Positions 58,865-64,000 of a stretch of DNA of 64,000 bases are shown here, piece by piece. Position numbers and translations under genes: made by a program. The notes beneath the pieces were generated by a model. That model searched no databases and was not told the origin of the DNA. It saw nothing but the letters and a program-made list of their open reading frames with translations. The stretch is from NCBI GenBank assembly GCA_040954595.2, contig CM082584.2:1-64000 (forward strand), given 5' to 3'. Every line of letters begins with the position of its first letter. The stretch's first letter is position 1. The DNA comes from Balanoglossus misakiensis (Eukaryota > Hemichordata).

Positions 58865-59342
58865 CTGGGGGTTGCATGTAAATCAACCAACAATTGCATA
58901 TTAACATCACAAGTCATTTCACTATTTTTTCATTCCAAACTTAAAAGATTGCTTGTAACTTGCTGAACAAATATTCATATGGACAGACTATTCTAACTTG
59001 GAACAGGCAAAATCAAGGGTGCCCTGACGCCCAACTTTTAAGAGCAGTTCATTTACTGAAACTGCCAGCACCCAATATTATCCCACATGTAATCAATATG
59101 TGGAAATCAAATACATCTGTAACAGTTTTAATTTACCATGTGGGTATTTGCATGGAGGGCCATGGTATTTGTTACCTACTGATAAAATACCCTTCAAAAC
59201 AATATCCTCATTTCTTCAGAAGTTTGGCAACAAGACCAATAAAGTTTCACATCAAAATTTACAATGTATAAATAAGCTTAAAAGATCTACGGAATGAAGA
59301 TGGCTTGTTTGTTTGCAGGGTGTCTTGAAAGTATATACTCAC

Positions 59343-60351
59343 TTGTTTGACCATGGACCCTAGAGAAAGAAGGACGCGCAACTCCAGTTTTTTCTTGAAA
59401 TGATGTTCTTTTGCATACATTATTTCCAGATAAATCCCAATAATCCAATTTGCAAATAAACTGTGTATAAACTAACGCAAAGTCTCGTGTTTTGTGTGAA
59501 GTTATCACAACACCTCAGAACATCTCACAGAAGACGAGAAAACTGCAACGTGGTTGAACGCAGCGATTATTTATGGAACACATCTGGACAAGTTAAACAG
59601 GAATTTGAATCTGAGTCTGACAGCGTCCAAAACAAGCATCTTTTGTCTAACAGTCCGGGTATTTCACAAGGCTGTGAGCTAACCGTACCGAGGGTTGCCT
59701 GGCGGCCATAGCGCACACATGATAATCCACCCAGTTTGTTTACAAATTGTTTTCGTGAAATCTGTTTTATTGTTCACGCACTGCGAAATAAAATGCCCCT
59801 AAACCACAATTTTTATTTCAATGCTTCACGCAAACATAAAATTATTACGAAAAGTGTCAGCGTTACTAAGAAATATGAGTGCCCAGTCGGACATGCAAAA
59901 AACATGGATGATTTGTTTACAATTTTTAAATGAAGCTTGTGGCACTAGAAATGACCGTTCAACCGACAGACGAACACCAAACCATAATAATTAGCACAGA
60001 CATCGTAATACTTTTAGAATTTTAGAAAAAAACGCAGTGGCTGCTGAAATGCAGTAGTGCCAGTTTGGTGGCAAGTTTTCGCATCACTGGTGGGGTCGAC
60101 ACGTGCCGAAGTAAGGAAGTCATTGTCCGACTGTCCTGGGTGTTAATTATATACAAAAAAACATCATCATACAGATAATCCCCAAACCCTTTGATCTTTG
60201 CCGCAGTTGCTCGCCCTTCTTTCTCTAGGGTCTATGGTTTGACAGATGTCACCTGTGTAAGAGTTCACACACTGGCATGAATAGAAATTGCACGATGTTT
60301 GCTGGCAAAATCCACCAGTCATACATGGGTTGGGATCACAGGGGTTTTGCA
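59343..60351 (-). pseudogene. EGF-like exon split by an 887-bp element, right copy
   Basis: Same structure as 43,486-44,494: acceptor TTCCAG at the 5' side, element at 59,351-60,237 flanked by TTTGA, donor GTGAG. Here the module keeps the canonical CQC (CQCVNSYTGDIC), but CMTGGFC replaces CMNGGFC. The insertion therefore came before the duplication, and the CQC-to-CQY change in the left copy came after it. Confidence 0.82.
59351..60237. mobile_element. 887-bp terminal-inverted-repeat element, right copy
   Basis: Same ends, length and TTTGA flanks (59,346-59,350 and 60,238-60,242) as the left copy. Few base differences are visible. Confidence 0.82.
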
Positions 60352-60883
60352 CTGGAAATTAAGAAAGGACGCCATTTTATTCCTTGCTACTCATTCTACA
60401 GTACAGATATGGCAAAAACCTTGCAGAATTATGGCAAGGGTGTGTGGAGTGATTGTGCCTACAACTTATATTAGGCTGGTATCAAGTTGTTCACACCTCC
60501 ATAGATCACATGGCAGTGACTGTGAGGCAAGGGCTTCCCTTCATGAAATCAAAGACCTGTGTACTGGAGGAGGGTTCCTTGCAAATGCTTGACTTGACTT
60601 CAAGCACACCTGTAGACTCATATGTAAATTTACACTATCTGGCCTGGAGTGAGAATTTCCATAGTGGATGTGTGTTGACAAAAGGCAGTAAAATTGGCCA
60701 GTCGCGCATAATGTTTCTTGAACCAAGACAATCAAGACATTATGCGCCACGAAAGTGATTTTGATTGGAAAGAGTGTAATCTTGCATTCGATGTCAAGAA
60801 CTCTCCAAGCTCTGCTGTGGTGATGGCTACACCTATGCTCAGGAAACATGCAGTATTTGAATGAGACTGCGCTGTATACTTAC

Positions 60884-61006
60884 ATATCTCACACCTATCA
60901 CCTTTGTAGCAACCAGTACATATGCAGGTGAGATCAAAGCAGGAATTTCGAGCCGGTTGACAGAAGCCACCATTCTGGCACGGATTTGGTTGACACTGGT
61001 TGAGTC
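60884..61006 (-). CDS. EGF-like exon (intact, 8-Cys type), right copy
   Basis: Duplicate of 45,049-45,171 with the same translation (LNQCQPNPCQNGGFC, NSCFDLTCICTGCYKGDRC). Splice sites are conserved although adjacent intron sequence has lost about 22 and 28 bp relative to the left copy. Confidence 0.87.
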
Positions 61007-61277
61007 CTGCAAGGAAAAGGGTCAAATTTTCCATGATCATCAGGGGTGAGTTTCCTTCAAAAATTGTGATGTGACAAACCGACAAATTAGCATATTAGCA
61101 TAATCAGAATAAATAAAAAAAATGCACAGGTAGTTTAAAAGAACAAAAACTTTCGAAACGGAATAGAGCTAAGCTGCTATCCCTTTCTATTTTTGTGTTT
61201 GTACAACATCAGTGAAGTTTAAATCATAATAAAAAAATGATAATTATCATTATTAACTGCTACAGATTCAAACTTAC

Positions 61278-61391
61278 TTGTCTCACAACTGGTTCCCTAG
61301 TAACACTCTGTGCACATGCAAATTGTGGCAGTACAAGAATTTACCTGTTGTTGGCAGGTACCTCCATTGAGACAAGGACTTCATAAGTTGT
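61278..61391 (-). pseudogene. EGF-like exon with two in-frame stops, right copy
   Basis: Carries the same TGA and TAG as 45,471-45,584, with the same acceptor and donor. Confidence 0.82.
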
Positions 61392-62203
61392 CTGAAAACA
61401 CCAGTTTGCCCAATTTTCACTAATGTATAGGAATACATGAGAAGTCGGCCAGATTAGAAGTCGGCCAGTTCGCGCGCATGAGAAGTCGGCCAGTATGAGA
61501 AGTCGGCCAGTTGTTGAACTTGTACCCGAAAAGTGCAGTAATGACCCAGATTACTTATAACAACACTTAATAAAATATAATTGCACTAAATATTTTCATT
61601 TGGACGGATTTCCCAAATTCTTGACAACACAATGGCGTCATTTCAAATAATGGCGTCTGGCATCCGTACCAGTTCCCCAGCCCCGTATCCGCATAAGGAG
61701 CTTAGGTTGTTCGCCAAATTCCTGTGACATTTCTGATTAAAGGGAGTTGTTTCAAAGCCTACTAAAATACATAGAAGATGTATGTGTATATTCATACTTT
61801 CTGAGACAACACCAAACAAACAAACAAACGTGACAAGGAACAGACTACTGGCGCAGCTCAAGAAGTGCAGGTGACTGATGTTGACGTACCCCGGTGACGT
61901 ACATGAAAAGTGAACAGACAGTTTTAAAATTCATCGGCTATTTGTACAAATATCTCAGCTCCTGTACATCAAGGAAACATTTCGTAGTGAAACAGTTATA
62001 TATAACACAAAGTACCAGGGTTCTCTCCCACAGGCCGACTTCTCGTACTGGCCGAGACCGACTTCTCATACTGGTTGACTTCTCAGGACACCATGTATAG
62101 CTAGCTGTTGAACTCAAAAAATATGTAAAACTACAAGTGATGTAAACAACTTGTGGAACCATGTTCAAATCGAGACAAGAAGAAAAGGGATTTCAAGACT
62201 TAC
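61392..62203 (-). other. Presumed intron with inverted GAGAAGTCGGCCAG repeats
   Basis: Direct units at 61,437-61,510 and inverted units at 62,034-62,083 flank about 0.5 kb. The pogo-like element of the left copy is absent, leaving one TA at about 61,579. Confidence 0.65.
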
Positions 62204-62300
62204 CTCCTTCAGCACTTTACTGCCCTGTAGCGCACTGTGTGACACTTGTAGTTGTGCATTCATAACCAGAAGGACGTGGCCGAACCTAACGAGTATGAAC
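62204..62300 (-). pseudogene. GCC2/GCC3-type exon, disabled, right copy
   Basis: Duplicate of 47,447-47,543 with the same TAA in CATGQ-stop-SAEG. Confidence 0.58.
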
Positions 62301-62536
62301 CTATCACAGAAAAAATTCAAAGAACGATTTTTTCCACCATGGTTTGGTCCAACGATCCCTTATTAGAGAGATGTCCGTAATCACAGGTTTTACTGTACAA
62401 TACCTCTTCAGTGGAATCATTGTGTTTTTCAAAGTGCATCACAATATCAACTCCAATAAGCATAACAGTTTAATTTTCTGTGTATGCCATGCTATAACAC
62501 AGGGAAGTCACAAGAGTGATTTGCAGCCCAACTTAC

Positions 62537-62734
62537 CAGTAACTGTTGAACAATCCACTACGGGTGACATGGTTGGACACTTGGATACCACTGGACAAGG
62601 CGTGCATGTGCCGTCGCCTTCCATAGCATATTCACCATTGCCACAGTCGAGCGGATCTTACATTGGATCTGAACACGATTGTCCAGAAGGGCACAGAAGA
62701 CAGGATGTGCGTGCAGGCTCCTCACTTATTTCAT
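62537..62734 (-). pseudogene. GCC2/GCC3-type exon with in-frame stop, right copy
   Basis: Duplicate of 47,780-47,977. The same TAA follows CSDPM, with small residue changes (CPSGQSCS for CPAGKSCS). Confidence 0.75.
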
Positions 62735-63050
62735 CTGATTAAAGAAAATGAGGTTTTTAGTGATGTATTTGTGATACAGTGTCATTTAAAATAACAAATT
62801 ACTTGAGATGATTCACTTCATAATTCTGAGACAAGTATACAGGCATGTAGAAAATTCTTTGGAGGACATTAAACGTCATTTCTAATCAACCATTTTCTGA
62901 ATATCATAAGACTCTGCGAGATCTCACATGGCTAACCGGGTCTCGCAAGATCTCGCACTGAGTTGATAATCTGTTGTAAACACATACATGCATACACACA
63001 TACCCCTCAGTTTCATCACACAGCAAACTGAACAAGTACCACAATCTTAC

Positions 63051-63179
63051 CATTTGTACATCTGGTACAGTTTGTTGCACCAGCCAATGACACGTAACCC
63101 TTGGTACACTTGAATTGCGATGCACTGGGATCTATGCAGGCGTACCCTTGCTCACAAATAGTACAATGTTCAGCACCAG
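63051..63179 (-). CDS. GCC2/GCC3-type exon (intact), right copy
   Basis: Duplicate of 48,361-48,489. Same open frame, with one change at the last codon before the donor (ATT to ATG in AC-AA-AT/G). All cysteines are conserved. Confidence 0.78.
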
Positions 63180-63438
63180 CTGATCTGTAAATCAAACAGA
63201 GAATTTACACACCAAGTTAACCTTTGAATACCACTGTAAAAATTTGGTGCAAATTTTAATTATTTTCATAAATAGAGGTCTATTCAAATTTGGAAAAATT
63301 GTCATTTTTTCATTCATATATTATATCAGTAAATTTTAAATACAGAAATAGAAAATGATCCCATCCTATTTTTCAGTTAGTAAATTACCTGACCTAATGT
63401 TTGATGTTGGAAATAAAGGTGGGTGGGTAGAAGTTTAC

Positions 63439-63569
63439 CTGTTATGCAAGAGGTACAGCGAGACATCCTTTGTCCAAGGCCGAACTGTAATAACCAGCCG
63501 AGCATAAAATCACAGTGTTACCATTTGGACATTGGTTACCAGCTGGGCAATCAGCACATGATGTTTGTG
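63439..63569 (-). pseudogene. GCC2/GCC3-type exon with 1-base deletion, right copy
   Basis: Duplicate of 48,749-48,879 with the same 131-bp length and the same frame break at the TTCGGCC run. Confidence 0.72.
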
Positions 63570-64000
63570 CTGAAAATAAACAGAGATTTATAGAATCTTA
63601 TAGTCACAGTCATACCTTCAAAGACGTGGGATTCTCACGCGGGTTGGGGAGACAAAAATCCCTGGCAAAAGATTGAGGACAGGAAAATGCCAATCCAGAG
63701 ATATTGGTAACAGAAACTGTGTACAGTCAATGCCATACGGCAGTGTGCTGTTCTAACAACAGACAAGATCGTGACGATCATAGTCTGTGTCGGAGATTTG
63801 GAAAAGAGCAAATTTGGTGAAAAGACGGGACAAAACAAAAGTCTACTTATACGATGCACATGAAAACTGGATGAAAGCGAAGCAGTCCACTATTTGAATG
63901 CATTGGATGTAAAATTGGCAGAATATTTGGACTGGACGTAATGTTTGTACGCACAGAATTACGTACATGCACATAAGATGATCGTCCGCCTTAAAGGCAC
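63570..64000 (-). other. Presumed intron up to the window end
   Basis: Matches 48,880-49,310. No feature is seen. Confidence 0.55.

Larger units (their letters stand above)
38569..63569 (-). pseudogene. Decaying multi-EGF / GCC2-GCC3 extracellular protein gene array
   Basis: A run of about 26 minus-strand exons, each coding one cysteine-rich module. Most are bounded by AG acceptors and GT donors in phase 1 on both sides, the arrangement that allows modules to be duplicated without frame loss. Transcription order is GCC2/GCC3-type modules (63,569-62,204), EGF-like modules (61,391-55,275), GCC2/GCC3 (50,063-47,447), EGF-like (45,584-38,569). Multi-module proteins with these two domain kinds (SVEP1 and SCUBE families are examples) are secreted or cell-surface. 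No signal peptide, first exon, transmembrane exon or terminator is visible here. Roughly half the exons are disabled by in-frame stops, indels, a lost donor or transposon insertions, so I call the locus a pseudogene array. Alternative: intact exons still form a shorter product by skipping. Confidence 0.72.
58506..64000. repeat. Segmental duplication, right copy (continues beyond the window)
   Basis: Counterpart of 42,648-49,310. It lacks the pogo-like element (continuous site near 61,573-61,585) and the 67-bp CA-rich tandem duplication. It shares all stops and frameshifts of the GCC2/GCC3 exons and of the EGF exon at 61,278. At 64,000 the matching position in the left copy is 49,310. Confidence 0.93.

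Noticed and set aside
38569-63569. Laminin-type EGF identity for the 8-Cys modules
   Set aside because: Laminin EGF repeats place the extra two cysteines after C6. Here they lie between C3 and C4 and at the Gly after C5.
38569-63569. Sequencing error as the cause of the stops and frameshifts
   Set aside because: Lesions shared by both duplicated copies, and stops not in homopolymers, argue for real decay. Errors remain possible for the single-copy lesions at 49,859-50,063.

Overview
The window is the left end of a eukaryotic chromosome, almost certainly from an animal. The evidence is a terminal (CCCTAA)n array, i.e. TTAGGG on the other strand, followed by several kinds of subtelomeric satellite. 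Beyond these lies intron-rich DNA with single-domain EGF exons, a CR1/L2-like non-LTR retrotransposon, a Ty3-like gag remnant, a pogo/Tigger-like DNA transposon and several MITE-like elements. The repertoire fits an aquatic invertebrate; I cannot name the species. No intact complete gene, tRNA, rRNA or CRISPR array was seen.

Layout: 1-3485 telomere. 3486-38528 is a large inverted subtelomere. It runs satellite A (heptamer GGGTCAA on the + strand, 3486-7600), satellite B (7601-8400), an AT-rich satellite whose orientation flips near 10,010 (8400-17,480), satellite B inverted and expanded (17,480-20,950), a short AT-rich and dispersed-repeat stretch (20,950-21,735), then satellite A inverted and expanded (21,735-38,528). 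The last block holds an apparently perfect 5,724-bp tandem duplication with smaller duplications nested in it.

38,569-63,569, minus strand, is an array of exons that each encode one cysteine-rich module, nearly all in phase 1-1. In the direction of transcription, GCC2/GCC3-type (ephrin-receptor-like) modules are followed by EGF-like modules. The EGF modules are an 8-cysteine variant in which the conserved Gly after the fifth canonical Cys is replaced by Cys. Many exons carry stop codons, frameshifts, a lost splice donor or transposon insertions, so the array looks like a decaying extracellular-protein gene. A segment of at least 5.5 kb is duplicated (42,648-49,310 and 58,506-64,000, running off the window). 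Most disabling lesions are shared by both copies and so predate the duplication. A pogo-like element, a 67-bp tandem duplication and one Cys-to-Tyr change occur only in the left copy.

50,150-54,881, inside a large intron of the array, holds two MITE-like elements, a dead CR1-like element fused at its 3' end to a fragment of satellite B, and a Ty3-like 5' LTR-gag-protease remnant. The most interesting points are that satellite A is in effect a huge array of DR1-spaced nuclear-receptor half-sites (GGGTCA/AGGTCA), the inverted architecture of the subtelomere, and transposon insertions whose pre-insertion sites can be read with base precision. All statements come from reading the sequence; no alignment or database search was run.
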